From: Paenibacillus alba
GTDB lineage: Bacteria; Bacillota; Bacilli; Paenibacillales; NBRC-103111
Direction of reading: 5' to 3'
NCBI RefSeq assembly: GCF_013204855.1
Contig: NZ_JABMKZ010000013.1
Span: 119,768 to 183,767, forward strand
Length of the DNA: 64,000 nt
The position numbers and the translations under genes are program-made. Under the pieces are notes generated by a model. The model was not told where the DNA came from. It did no database searches and was given only the letters and a program-made list of their open reading frames with translations. This document shows positions 8,829 through 16,280 of the stretch, in pieces. Positions within the stretch are counted from its first letter, which is position 1. Every line of letters starts with the position of its first letter.

Positions 8829-8915
8829 ATGAAAGAAATCCTCGTGAGGAGATTATCACAGGCCATCGTTTGCTTTGAAAACGAACATACGTTCTATGAT
8901 TTGAAAGGAGGATAA
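8829..8915 (+). CDS. 28-residue leader peptide coupled to the Xpf-like gene
   Basis: Small ORF starting MKEILVRRLSQAIVCFENEH and ending LKGG. An AGGAGG ribosome site lies just before its ATG, although the 3-nt gap is short. Its TAA overlaps the ATG of the next gene (TAATG at 8913-8917), a classic coupling arrangement, which is the best evidence that it is translated. The codons for NEHTF contain the LexA-like palindrome at 8882-8895. No family recognised; it may exist only to load ribosomes for the downstream gene. Confidence 0.45.
   Translation: MKEILVRRLSQAIVCFENEHTFYDLKGG
8882..8895. promoter_or_regulatory. LexA (SOS) box candidate
   Basis: CGAACATACGTTCT matches the B. subtilis LexA/DinR consensus CGAACRNRYGTTYC at all but the last base. 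It lies about 100 bp downstream of the promoter at 8758-8786 and 20 bp upstream of the sigma-like gene, where LexA could act as a roadblock. A second GAAC-N4-GTTC palindrome stands upstream of the structural genes. Confidence 0.6.
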
Positions 8916-9646
8916 TGATGAATCAACAAATGGAGGGTTTTCAAGCCTTTGCCACATTAAATAACTTTTTTGCTTTGACTCCATGCAAGAAACCTACGCG
9001 GGAGCAAGCGGAAACTGCTGTACTTGCTTTGTGCCAGCTATACGGCGCGGAGAGCGAGGAAGCCATTTTAAAACAGCCGGATAAAGAACTTGTACAGCAA
9101 TTTCTAGAAACAAGAGATCAGATTATGAAATGTTTAATTGAGGATGAGAATAGGACGCCTTGGTTAGCGAGTATTCATGATCTTAAACATTCTTATGGGG
9201 AGACCCATCAAGTATTGCTTAACGCGAAAAGGAAAGCGGACAAGACCGGCAATCAGGCTTGCAAAAAAATGATTAATGAGATGATATCGGATGTGGATTA
9301 TGCCATCGAATGGATGGACACAGCGAGAAGACCAGGGAATAAAAGAGGGATTGAACGCAGATCGGCTTATCAGCGAATGAAGCTTGTAGATCCTCATCTG
9401 CTTCAGACTATGAATATCTCAGCCGATGACATGTACGCTTCAGCTATCGGCGATGCTCAAAGAGAGCAGCTTGACAAGGCGATGGACTTGCTGTCTGAAA
9501 GGGAGCGTGCGTGCTACATGATGGCTTATGGTGAAGGATTTTCCAGAAGCTACATTGCCGATCTGCTAGGCGTAACGAAGGACAGTGTGAAAGTTTATTT
9601 GGCCCGGGCGCAAAAGAAATTCGCCATAGAAAACCAGCTTTTATAA
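8915..9646 (+). CDS. Sigma-70-like late activator (Xpf-type positive control factor)
   Basis: 243 residues. The C-terminal 60 residues are a sigma region 4: LDKAMDLLSERERACYMMAY followed by the helix-turn-helix FSRSYIADLLGVTKDSVKVY. The N-terminal 180 residues have no sigma region 2 that I can see, so this is not a complete sigma factor. PBSX encodes Xpf, a sigma-like positive control factor, at the same place relative to Xre and the late operon. AAAGGAGG precedes the ATG, and the start overlaps the stop of the 28-residue leader ORF. Inference: it directs transcription of the tail operon that begins just downstream. Confidence 0.8.
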   Translation: MMNQQMEGFQAFATLNNFFALTPCKKPTREQAETAVLALCQLYGAESEEAILKQPDKELVQQFLETRDQIMKCLIEDENRTPWLASIHDLKHSYGETHQVLLNAKRKADKTGNQACKKMINEMISDVDYAIEWMDTARRPGNKRGIERRSAYQRMKLVDPHLLQTMNISADDMYASAIGDAQREQLDKAMDLLSERERACYMMAYGEGFSRSYIADLLGVTKDSVKVYLARAQKKFAIENQLL

Positions 9647-9659
9647 AAGAAAAAGTGGC

Positions 9660-9699
9660 TTGTCCCCCGATTGCCACGTATATATGAGAACACTAGTTC
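9660..9699 (+). promoter_or_regulatory. Late (tail operon) promoter region with second SOS-type palindrome
   Basis: The 118-bp gap before the structural genes has TTGTCC (9660-9665), a 17-bp spacer, then TATGAG (9683-9688), a weak promoter as expected for an activator-dependent one. The palindrome GAAC-ACTA-GTTC (9688-9699) overlaps the -10/+1 region and has the LexA core form GAAC-N4-GTTC. A GTGGC/GCCAC hairpin covers 9655-9676. Whether LexA or only the sigma-like factor acts here cannot be decided from sequence. Confidence 0.4.
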
Positions 9700-9764
9700 G
9701 CTATTAGGCGAGGCGCCCTGCCATATGGCTTTAAACTGGGTTAAAGAGCAGAGGGGGTGTAGGA

Positions 9765-9827
9765 ATGATTGATAAGATTTGGGATATTCAGCAGGAAATG
9801 ATGGTAGAGCGAGTGAGCTGTGCATGA
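9765..9827 (+). CDS. 20-residue micro-ORF at the head of the tail operon
   Basis: Encodes MIDKIWDIQQEMMVERVSCA. A GAGGGGGTGTAGGA leader gives it a better ribosome site than the next gene has, and its TGA overlaps the next ATG (ATGA at 9824-9827). It sits where a complete phage would have capsid and head-tail connector genes, so it may be the remnant of a deleted connector gene or a translation leader. No homology recognised. Confidence 0.4.
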   Translation: MIDKIWDIQQEMMVERVSCA

Positions 9828-10228
9828 GCCGACTTGGTAATTTCGAATTTGAGGATCTGAAGAACTTCCAAAAAAAATTGGACAAGCTGACTGAGAAGGC
9901 TCCAGCCTTCCTGGAAGCATGCATCAAGGAGTTGGCTGGGCAACTCCTTGACAAAGCAGTTGCCAAAACACCCGTAAGTTCGGGTTTGTTGCGGCGCAGC
10001 TGGAAGCTTGGTCCGGTCGTTTCTACTTCAACAGGCGTTCAGATTGAAATTATGAATCCGACGGAATATGCGAGTGATGTGGAATACGGATACTGGGCAG
10101 AGAATCATACACGACGAGTGGAGGGGCGATTTATGCTCAAAATCTCTATCCAAGAATTGGAGCATGAAATGCCTTCTATCCTCGAAAGAAGGTTGGAGGA
10201 GTTCATGAGGAAGCATTTGAGGTGGTAG
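9824..10228 (+). CDS. HK97-gp10-like tail completion protein (XkdI-like)
   Basis: 134 residues starting MSRLGNFEFEDLKNFQKKLD. It has the typical gp10 pattern: an N-terminal helix, then ELAGQLLDKAVAKTPVSSGL LRRSW, a beta region with YASDVEYGYWAENHTRRVEG and a C-terminal helix. Members act at the head-proximal end of the tail. In PBSX, XkdI precedes the tail terminator just as here. The start was chosen at 9824 because it is coupled to the micro-ORF; the upstream in-frame ATG at 9779 lies inside that ORF. Confidence 0.8.
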   Translation: MSRLGNFEFEDLKNFQKKLDKLTEKAPAFLEACIKELAGQLLDKAVAKTPVSSGLLRRSWKLGPVVSTSTGVQIEIMNPTEYASDVEYGYWAENHTRRVEGRFMLKISIQELEHEMPSILERRLEEFMRKHLRW

Positions 10229-10229
10229 C

Positions 10230-10652
10230 ATGATTGAGGCTGATATCGAAAGTGGAATTGTCACAAAGTTGAAAGAGTTGGAGCCTGATTTGCCCGTGTA
10301 CACCGAGCAAATTGTGCCGCGACCGCTTGAGTCTGCCTTCTTCATCCAGTTGATCTCCAGTGGGCAGGTTAAGGGGTTGAACAGGAGATATACGCGATCA
10401 TTACTTTATCACATTGCGTTTTATCCTAAACCTGAAAGTGTTGCGAAAAAAGAAGATTGCAGGCGTATGGGGGAACGGCTTTATGCAGCTATGGGGATCA
10501 TCGATGTGAATGGTCCGATTCGAGCTCGAAATTTGAGCTGTGAAGTCGTTGATGAAGTCCTTCATTTCAGCCTGGATTTTCAAGTGACGCTAGTTGAAGA
10601 AAAGCCAATAGAGCCCAAAATGAAAAATTTGGACCAGGAGGTTCGTACATGA
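10230..10652 (+). CDS. Phage tail terminator family protein (XkdJ position)
   Basis: 140 residues. The pattern MIEADIESGIVTKLKELEPD, then PVYTEQIVPRPLESAFFIQL and a C-terminal beta segment HFSLDFQVTLVEE matches the tail terminator family (DUF6838 type) of Firmicute myophages. Such proteins cap the sheath and tube at the end distal to the baseplate. In a particle without a head this ring would be the blunt end. It starts 1 nt after the previous stop, and its last 4 bp overlap the next ATG (ATGA). Confidence 0.7.
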   Translation: MIEADIESGIVTKLKELEPDLPVYTEQIVPRPLESAFFIQLISSGQVKGLNRRYTRSLLYHIAFYPKPESVAKKEDCRRMGERLYAAMGIIDVNGPIRARNLSCEVVDEVLHFSLDFQVTLVEEKPIEPKMKNLDQEVRT

Positions 10653-10837
10653 GTAAAAACGAGCAAAAATCCGAGGTACAGGAACCGTTTTATACGAAAG
10701 AGCAGTTTCTTGCATCTCACAAATTTAGCGGAATTCAAAAAGATATGCTGCAAGCATTGATTGATGATGGTAAAAGGTACACAGAGAAAGAAGTCGTACA
10801 AATCATTCATACATTTCTAGAGGGGACGGTGCAATAA
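10649..10837 (+). CDS. Small conserved tail-locus protein, function unknown
   Basis: 62 residues, mostly helical and charged: FYTKEQFLASHKFSGIQKDM then LIDDGKRYTEKEVVQIIHTF. A short protein with this Ser-x-x-Phe/Tyr ... Asp-Gly-Lys-x-Tyr-Thr pattern commonly sits immediately before the sheath gene in PBSX-like phages; its role is not established. The stop TAA is directly followed by the sheath ATG (10838), and the start overlaps the previous gene, so it is embedded in the operon. Confidence 0.7.
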   Translation: MSKNEQKSEVQEPFYTKEQFLASHKFSGIQKDMLQALIDDGKRYTEKEVVQIIHTFLEGTVQ

Positions 10838-12151
10838 ATGGCGGGTGGAACCTATACAGTACAAAATAAAGTTCGTCCAGGTGCATATTTCAATTTTGCC
10901 AGTAATGCTACGCAAGGTTCGTTAGGAGAAAGAGGCGTTACGACGATGGCGCTTAAATTGAGTTGGGGAGCGGCAAAGCAAGTTCTTACGATTCATGCGG
11001 GAGATAACGTGAAGACGCTGCTTGGCTACGATCTCACAGATGCGAAACTGCTGCTCATTCGCGAAGCGCTGAAACGTGCGGGCACGCTTCTGCTGTATCG
11101 CTTGAATGCTGGGACCAAGGCTGCGGCAACAGTGGGCAGTCTAACGGCAACAGCTAAATATGGCGGTGTGAGAGGCAATGATTTGAAAATCTTGGTTCAG
11201 ACGAATGTAGATGATCCAGCCAAGTTCGATGTAAAAACACTGCTTGGCGCAGATGAGGTGGATAATCAAGTTGTTGCCGATATTGCCGGCCTGGTTCCGA
11301 ATGCCTGGTTGGATTGGAGTGGAACTGGAACATTAACGGCATCAGCAGGAGCCGCTCTTACCAATGGTGCGGATGGTACGGTGCTGAATGCTGACCATTC
11401 TGACTACTTAAGCGCGATTGAGGTGTTTGACTTCGAGACGGTTGCTCTTCCGAGCTCGGATCCGTTACTTAAATCCCTTTATGCGGCATTCACCAAGCGC
11501 CTCCGTGATGACGAAGGGAAGAAAATTCAAGCTGTCCTGGAAAACTATCCATCAGCCAATTATGAAGGTGTCATCAGCGTCAAGAATGGTGTTGTGCTTT
11601 CTAGTGGAACGGTATTAGATGCTGTTTCAGCTACCGCATGGGTTGCCGCAGCAACGGCTGCAGCCGGGGTGAATGAAACGTTGACCTATCAGGCTTATGA
11701 GGATGCCGTTGATGCGAATCCGCGCTATACCAATAGCCAGATTGAAGCGGCATTAAAAGCGGGAGAATTCGTGTTCACACAGAATCAGGGCAGAGCGCTC
11801 GTTGAACAGGATATCAATTCGTTGACGAGCTTTACGACAGCCAAAGGACGACCTTTTGCCAAAAATCGTGTCATTCGTGTTCTGGATGCTATCAATAATG
11901 ATTTGAAAGCTACGTTCGAATCCTTCTATGTTGGGAAGATCGATAATAATCCCGACGGTCGAAATTTACTCCGAAATGAATATGTCAAATATCTGGAATC
12001 GTTGCAATCGATTGGCGCCATTCAACATTTCAGTTCTCAAACGGACATTAGCATTACGCAGGGTGACCTGCCAGACAGCGTATACTCGGAAGTTGCTGTT
12101 CAACCCGTGGACGCTGTTGAGAAAATTTACACGAAAGTGAAGGTGAACTAG
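10838..12151 (+). CDS. xkdK: Contractile tail sheath protein
   Basis: 437 residues, the size of XkdK-type sheaths. The N-terminus GTYTVQNKVRPGAYFNFAS is the handshake strand that links sheath subunits; domain 1 follows with a Val/Ala/Gly-rich beta region; the C-terminal domain carries NRVIRVLDAINNDLKATFES, YVGKIDNNPDGRNLLRNEYV and a final beta hairpin with EVAVQPVDAVEKIYTKVKV, all characteristic of the phage sheath family. The sheath makes this a contractile (myovirus-type, R-type) particle. It is followed 1 nt later by the tube gene. Confidence 0.95.
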   Translation: MAGGTYTVQNKVRPGAYFNFASNATQGSLGERGVTTMALKLSWGAAKQVLTIHAGDNVKTLLGYDLTDAKLLLIREALKRAGTLLLYRLNAGTKAAATVGSLTATAKYGGVRGNDLKILVQTNVDDPAKFDVKTLLGADEVDNQVVADIAGLVPNAWLDWSGTGTLTASAGAALTNGADGTVLNADHSDYLSAIEVFDFETVALPSSDPLLKSLYAAFTKRLRDDEGKKIQAVLENYPSANYEGVISVKNGVVLSSGTVLDAVSATAWVAAATAAAGVNETLTYQAYEDAVDANPRYTNSQIEAALKAGEFVFTQNQGRALVEQDINSLTSFTTAKGRPFAKNRVIRVLDAINNDLKATFESFYVGKIDNNPDGRNLLRNEYVKYLESLQSIGAIQHFSSQTDISITQGDLPDSVYSEVAVQPVDAVEKIYTKVKVN

Positions 12152-12152
12152 A

Positions 12153-12611
12153 ATGAGCTTTCTACATGCCAAAGATACGATTTCTGGACAATCCGCTAAG
12201 GCTTACGCAACGATTAATGGTCAAGTGGAGGAAATGTTCTACGCTAAGAAATTTGAAGCAAAAGTTAAAAAGAATAAAAAGGAAATCAAGACCTTAGGCA
12301 AGCTTGGAACGCAAAACAAGGCCAATGGTTTCACAGGCACAGGGACGATGACCATTTATTATGTGACCTCCGCGTTTCGTAATTTGATGTTAAATTACAC
12401 AAAGAACGGCATTGATAATTACTTTGATATTCAAGTTGTCAACAATGATCCAAGCTCCTCCGTTGGCAATCAAACGACAGTTATTAAAAATGTCAATTTG
12501 GATGAGTTGACCGTCGCTTCATTCGATGTGGAATCAGAGGCGTTGGAGGAAGAAGTAAGCTTTACATTCGATGATTGGGATATGACTACGCAGTTTACTA
12601 AACCACAATAG
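12153..12611 (+). CDS. xkdM: Tail tube protein (XkdM family)
   Basis: 152 residues of the XkdM/DUF2001 family: starts SFLHAKDTISGQSAKAYATI, then YAKKFEAKVKKNKKEIKTLG, FTGTGTMTIYYVTSAFRNLM and a C-terminal EEVSFTFDDWDMTTQF. Polymerises into the inner tube that punches through the target envelope on sheath contraction. The sheath-tube order matches PBSX. The N-terminal HAKDTISGQEG-like stretch and the length are as expected for the family. Confidence 0.92.
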   Translation: MSFLHAKDTISGQSAKAYATINGQVEEMFYAKKFEAKVKKNKKEIKTLGKLGTQNKANGFTGTGTMTIYYVTSAFRNLMLNYTKNGIDNYFDIQVVNNDPSSSVGNQTTVIKNVNLDELTVASFDVESEALEEEVSFTFDDWDMTTQFTKPQ

Positions 12612-12637
12612 GCCAGCAGCCACAGGAGGATTGTCTC

Positions 12638-13060
12638 ATGAGTGATATCAGTGCTTTCTTAGCAGGGAATGTATCCACAGAAACAACGGAAGATGTCATT
12701 GTTTCCGAAAGATTTAAAGGCAAAGACGGCAAGCCGGTTGCTTGGGTTCTTCGCTCCATAACGGAAGAAGAGAATGACGCGATTCGCAAAGCAGCAACAA
12801 AACGGAGCAAAGGCAAGGGGGGACAGCAGGTTACGGAAATCGACCAAACCGAGTATTTATCCCGAATGGCCGTGGCCAGCGTGTCATTCCCTAACCTAAA
12901 AGATGCGGAATTGCAGAAATCCTATGGCGTTCTAGGAGCTGAGACGCTTATTCGGAAAATGTTATTGGCTGGCGAGTACGCTAATCTCATTCTTAAAGTC
13001 CAGGAAATTAACGGATTTGATAAGGATATTAATGAATTGGTGGAAGAAGCAAAAAACTAA
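12638..13060 (+). CDS. xkdN: Tail assembly chaperone (XkdN family), zero-frame product
   Basis: 140 residues of the XkdN-like family: MSDISAFLAGNVSTETTEDV at the start, then FKGKDGKPVAWVLRSITEEE, and FPNLKDAELQKSYGVLGAET in the second half. In siphophages and in P2/Mu-type phages the chaperone upstream of the tape measure is made in two lengths by ribosomal frameshifting; both coat the tape measure during assembly. Here the last codons before the stop are A AAA AAC TAA, a canonical -1 slippery heptamer, and a conserved-looking reading frame continues for 67 codons in the -1 frame. Confidence 0.88.
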   Translation: MSDISAFLAGNVSTETTEDVIVSERFKGKDGKPVAWVLRSITEEENDAIRKAATKRSKGKGGQQVTEIDQTEYLSRMAVASVSFPNLKDAELQKSYGVLGAETLIRKMLLAGEYANLILKVQEINGFDKDINELVEEAKN

Positions 13061-13102
13061 TAGAGGGAGGCCGGGATGAGAACGGGGACATACGTGATCC
13101 CG
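13051..13102 (+). promoter_or_regulatory. Programmed -1 frameshift signal in xkdN
   Basis: The slippery heptamer A AAA AAC occupies 13051-13057 in the correct phase (codons GCA AAA AAC), immediately followed by the zero-frame TAA. Downstream, CGGGAT (13072-13077) can pair with ATCCCG (13097-13102) with a 19-nt loop, a possible stimulatory hairpin, and AGGGAGG (13064-13070) resembles a Shine-Dalgarno. The -1 frame is open from the slip site to 13257 and has no good start codon of its own near its beginning. Confidence 0.75.
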
Positions 13103-13257
13103 ATTCTACAGCTGTTCTCCTCTATTACGCTCTTTTTAAGTTGCGCAAGCTTCCTCATGAAATCATGGATCTTCCGATACATGAGAGGGCATTCATATTT
13201 GCATCCATACAGCTTTATTCTAAAAAAGAATCCGATGCAGCGAAGAAACGAGCCTAA
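13054..13257 (+). CDS. -1 frame extension of the tail assembly chaperone (GT-like part)
   Basis: Reached by slippage at 13051-13057, this frame adds 67 residues (KLIEGGRDENGDIRDPDSTA, then VLLYYALFKLRKLPHEIMDL, ending ESDAAKKRA) to make a fusion of about 206 residues. The composition (alternating charged and hydrophobic helices, PHEIMDLPIHERAF motif) looks like a real protein and resembles the second chaperone ORF of Firmicute tail operons. The overlapping ATG at 13076 with an upstream GGGAGG opens a different frame (13076-13360) whose product, rich in Ser and Leu, looks non-coding. Confidence 0.7.
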   Translation, partial: KLIEGGRDENGDIRDPDSTAVLLYYALFKLRKLPHEIMDLPIHERAFIFASIQLYSKKESDAAKKRA

Positions 13258-13334
13258 TAGCTCATTCAATGTGCATCGACATATCGAAGCGTCCCAATCT
13301 TGGGACGTTTTCGGTTTTGGAAAGGAGGACAGCC

Positions 13335-15533
13335 ATGGCAACAATCGGAGCCAGTCTTAAATTGTTTGACCAATTCTCGGGTACATTAACCCAGGCGCAG
13401 CAAAAAATGCAAGGAACCATTCTTCTCGCTAACCAGCTAAAGTCAGCAGTTCAGGGAAATATAAATCTTCATATTGTTCTGAACTCGGCCCAAATCATGA
13501 CACAAGTCGCCGCTCTCCGTACAAATATACAAAGCCAAATCGGGCATATTATCGCTCGCATACAGCTTGAATTGCCAGCTTCTTTAACCGTGATGTTTAC
13601 GAACCTTCAAAGGCTGCTGCTCAAGTTTATTGCGGCAGCGAAGAGGTTTACTACGGAAGGTGCCTCAAACGGGCAGCAGTTGCAAACTGCTTTGCAGCGT
13701 ATTGCCCAATTGGAGCAGCAAATTCTGAATCTTCAAGATAAGATAAACAATGGATCTCAGAAGGGGGCAAGCAGTTCAGGCGGTTTGTTAAGCAGTCTTT
13801 CAGGCATTGTATCGGGCCTTCGCTCTATTCCAGTGGGTAAAGCCATCCAAATTAGTGATGAATATATGTCCACGCAGGCCAAAATCAAACTCGCTAATGA
13901 TGGGAAACAATCACCGCAGGAACTGCAGAATAGTATCTTTGCAGCGGCGAATCGATCCCGTGGCGATTATGGAACGATGGCAGGCAATGTCATTAAATTA
14001 GGGCAGACCGCAGGCGGCTCCTTTGGCAGCAGCAAAGAAATGGTATCGTTCGCCGAGCTCATGCAGAAATCTTTGAAAATCGGCGGCGCTTCCTCGGAAG
14101 AACAACAAACAGGTATGTCTCAAGCAACAAAAGCGATGTCCTCCGGCAAAGTGGGAGGGGAGGATATGCTGGCGATGATGGAGAGTGCGCCGGTGCTGGC
14201 GAGCGCTGTAGCCAAATTTGTCGGTAAATCAACGGTGGATTTGAAGAAAATGGCGGAAGAAGGGAAAATCACGTCCAATGTGATCAAAGGCGCGCTTTTC
14301 AAAGCAGCAGATGATATTAATAGTCGATTTCAAAAAGTGCCAAAAACGTTCGGTGATGTATTCACTCTACTGAAAAATCATGCGCTGCAATCGTTTGGTC
14401 CGATTATTGAAAGAGTAAGTACGCTGCTCAATTCCCCTGCAGGGGATACATTATTTCAAGCCGTAACATCAGGGATTTCGGTTGCAGCGAATGCCTTCTC
14501 CATAATTTTGACTGTGGCTCAATCGTTCTTTGGGTTCATTCAAGATCATTGGCCAATCATTCGAGCAGGCTTGTTGGCACTGGCTGTGGTAATCGCAGGA
14601 GAATTGGTTGGCTCTATTCTCGCAATGGGAGCAGCGTGGCTTGTTGCGAACTGGCCTATCTTGCTTGTTGTGGCAGCTATTGCCCTCATCATCTTCGTTC
14701 TGCAGCAATGCGGAGTATCCGCTAACCAAGTTATAGGATTTATGGCGGGCGCTTTTATGTATCTGGTAGGCAGTGTTTGGAATTCGGTTGCATTAATTTG
14801 GAATATTTTTTCCAGTTTGTCGGATTTTTTAATCAACCTCTTTGTTGAGCCTACGTATGCTATGGAGCGTTTGATTTACGATTTGGCAATGACTTATGGC
14901 AGTTACATGCTAAATATGATGCAAACCGGTGAGGATTTTGCGGGCAGTTTTATGAAAAATATTTTACATGCCATTAATAAAGCTTTAGAAGGATTTAATT
15001 GGCTGGTGGATAAAGTAAACGGGATTTTTGGTACTGATTTTAAACAGGCAAAACTGTTTGATGAATCGAACGTTCATGCCGTTAGTGATGGTCTAAAGAA
15101 CGTACTGAGCACGATGGAGGAACCTGTTAGTAATAAAGTAACAGCGAAGGCTCCAAGAATGGGTCTGAAAAACCTGAAAAACGAGTTTGATTACGGCTAC
15201 AAAGCAGGTTCGGGACTTGTCGATTCATTAGGCAGTTTCAGCAGTTTTTCTGATTTGATGGGGAATAAGAATGGGGACATGACCAACAGCACACTAGGCA
15301 AAGTCAAAGAAGTTGGCGCCATCAATGACACGGTTGATATTTCCAGTGAGGATTTAAAGCTTATGCGTGATGTCGCTGAACGTGAAAGCATTAAGAATTT
15401 CATTACGCTCACGCCTACGGTAGAGGTAGGAGACGTCCATATTAATGATGGAACGGATGCGGATGAGTTGTTGCGCCGAATCACCCAAGCCGTGGAAGTA
15501 GAAGTGACTAATCATGCTCAGGGGGTCTATTAG
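13335..15533 (+). CDS. Tail tape measure protein
   Basis: 732 residues; ATG at 13335 with AAGGAGG 7 nt upstream (an earlier ATG in frame has no such site). N-terminal part is helical and Gln-rich, with a coiled-coil-like segment (LQTALQRIAQLEQQILNLQD). Residues about 180-390 hold the conserved tape-measure N-terminal domain (FVGKSTVDLKKMAEEGKITS, SRFQKVPKTFGDVFTLLKNH). Then follow hydrophobic helices at about 420-500 (LLALAVVIAGELVGSILAMG and WPILLVVAAIALIIFVL). It sets tail length. It is short for a PBSX relative (XkdO is over 1300 residues), which implies a shorter tail. Confidence 0.93.
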   Translation: MATIGASLKLFDQFSGTLTQAQQKMQGTILLANQLKSAVQGNINLHIVLNSAQIMTQVAALRTNIQSQIGHIIARIQLELPASLTVMFTNLQRLLLKFIAAAKRFTTEGASNGQQLQTALQRIAQLEQQILNLQDKINNGSQKGASSSGGLLSSLSGIVSGLRSIPVGKAIQISDEYMSTQAKIKLANDGKQSPQELQNSIFAAANRSRGDYGTMAGNVIKLGQTAGGSFGSSKEMVSFAELMQKSLKIGGASSEEQQTGMSQATKAMSSGKVGGEDMLAMMESAPVLASAVAKFVGKSTVDLKKMAEEGKITSNVIKGALFKAADDINSRFQKVPKTFGDVFTLLKNHALQSFGPIIERVSTLLNSPAGDTLFQAVTSGISVAANAFSIILTVAQSFFGFIQDHWPIIRAGLLALAVVIAGELVGSILAMGAAWLVANWPILLVVAAIALIIFVLQQCGVSANQVIGFMAGAFMYLVGSVWNSVALIWNIFSSLSDFLINLFVEPTYAMERLIYDLAMTYGSYMLNMMQTGEDFAGSFMKNILHAINKALEGFNWLVDKVNGIFGTDFKQAKLFDESNVHAVSDGLKNVLSTMEEPVSNKVTAKAPRMGLKNLKNEFDYGYKAGSGLVDSLGSFSSFSDLMGNKNGDMTNSTLGKVKEVGAINDTVDISSEDLKLMRDVAERESIKNFITLTPTVEVGDVHINDGTDADELLRRITQAVEVEVTNHAQGVY

Positions 15534-15535
15534 GA

Positions 15536-16270
15536 ATGAGCTATGAGATTTATTTAAGCTACAACAACCGGGCTGAAGAAATGCAACTTCCTGTTAATCC
15601 GGAATCCATTGATGTTACCAACAAAGGGAATGGAAAAACGTATGACATCATCGGCCATGGCGGAAGTACGCATGAAACCCGTGCAGGGGAAGTCAATGTC
15701 ATTAAGAACCCCAGTCTGAAGGAAGTAACATTTAGCAGCCTATTTCCTGCAACGGTCTATCCATTTGTCATTGTGAAGAAGCTTTACGAACCGATGCATT
15801 ATATTCGAACCATAGAACGGTGGATGTCAACGAAGCATCCCATCCGGTTTTCATTTGCCGGCCGTTACTCAGAGCAATTGCAAAGACAAGGTTTTGCGGA
15901 CATTCATGATCTTAATTTTCCAGCATCAATCGAAAAGTTTGACTGGAAAGAAGCAGCAGGTTCCCCAGGCGATATTGAATATACGATCGGATTGAAAGAG
16001 TATGTCTTCTACTCCGCCCGGCAGCTAAAGGTTAAAAAAGATGACAACGGGGAACCGGCAATTTGGGTACTTCCCACCGTGCGGCCGGATGAAAGGATTA
16101 GACCGGATCATTACGTTTTGCTGGAAAATGAGACGCTTTTGGATGTGGCTATGAAGTTTTTTGATCAGGACAGTGAGCGGAGTAGGGACATTCAAAAACT
16201 GAATGGACTGACGGATAGGCAAGCGAGGAACCTTAAAAAAGGAGACTATTTGAAAATTCCGCCGTATTGA
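15536..16270 (+). CDS. xkdP: LysM-domain baseplate/hub protein (XkdP family)
   Basis: 244 residues. Residues 1-150 match the XkdP N-terminal domain (YEIYLSYNNRAEEMQLPVNP ... YDIIGHGGSTHETRAGEVNV; ATVYPFVIVKKLYEPMHYIR). The last 50 residues form a LysM domain, YVLLENETLLDVAMKFFDQD ... IQKLNGLTDRQ ... LKKGDYLKIPPY. The equivalent in T4-like tails (gp53-like) joins hub and wedge and the LysM may hold peptidoglycan during penetration. It starts 2 nt after the tape measure stop. Confidence 0.9.
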   Translation: MSYEIYLSYNNRAEEMQLPVNPESIDVTNKGNGKTYDIIGHGGSTHETRAGEVNVIKNPSLKEVTFSSLFPATVYPFVIVKKLYEPMHYIRTIERWMSTKHPIRFSFAGRYSEQLQRQGFADIHDLNFPASIEKFDWKEAAGSPGDIEYTIGLKEYVFYSARQLKVKKDDNGEPAIWVLPTVRPDERIRPDHYVLLENETLLDVAMKFFDQDSERSRDIQKLNGLTDRQARNLKKGDYLKIPPY

Positions 16271-16280
16271 GGTGAATAAA

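Noticed and set aside
13076..13360. ORF beginning MRTGTYVIPILQLF with a GGGAGG upstream
   Set aside because: It overlaps the -1 frame chaperone extension, which reads as a coherent protein of the expected type; this frame does not, and it runs into the tape measure start.
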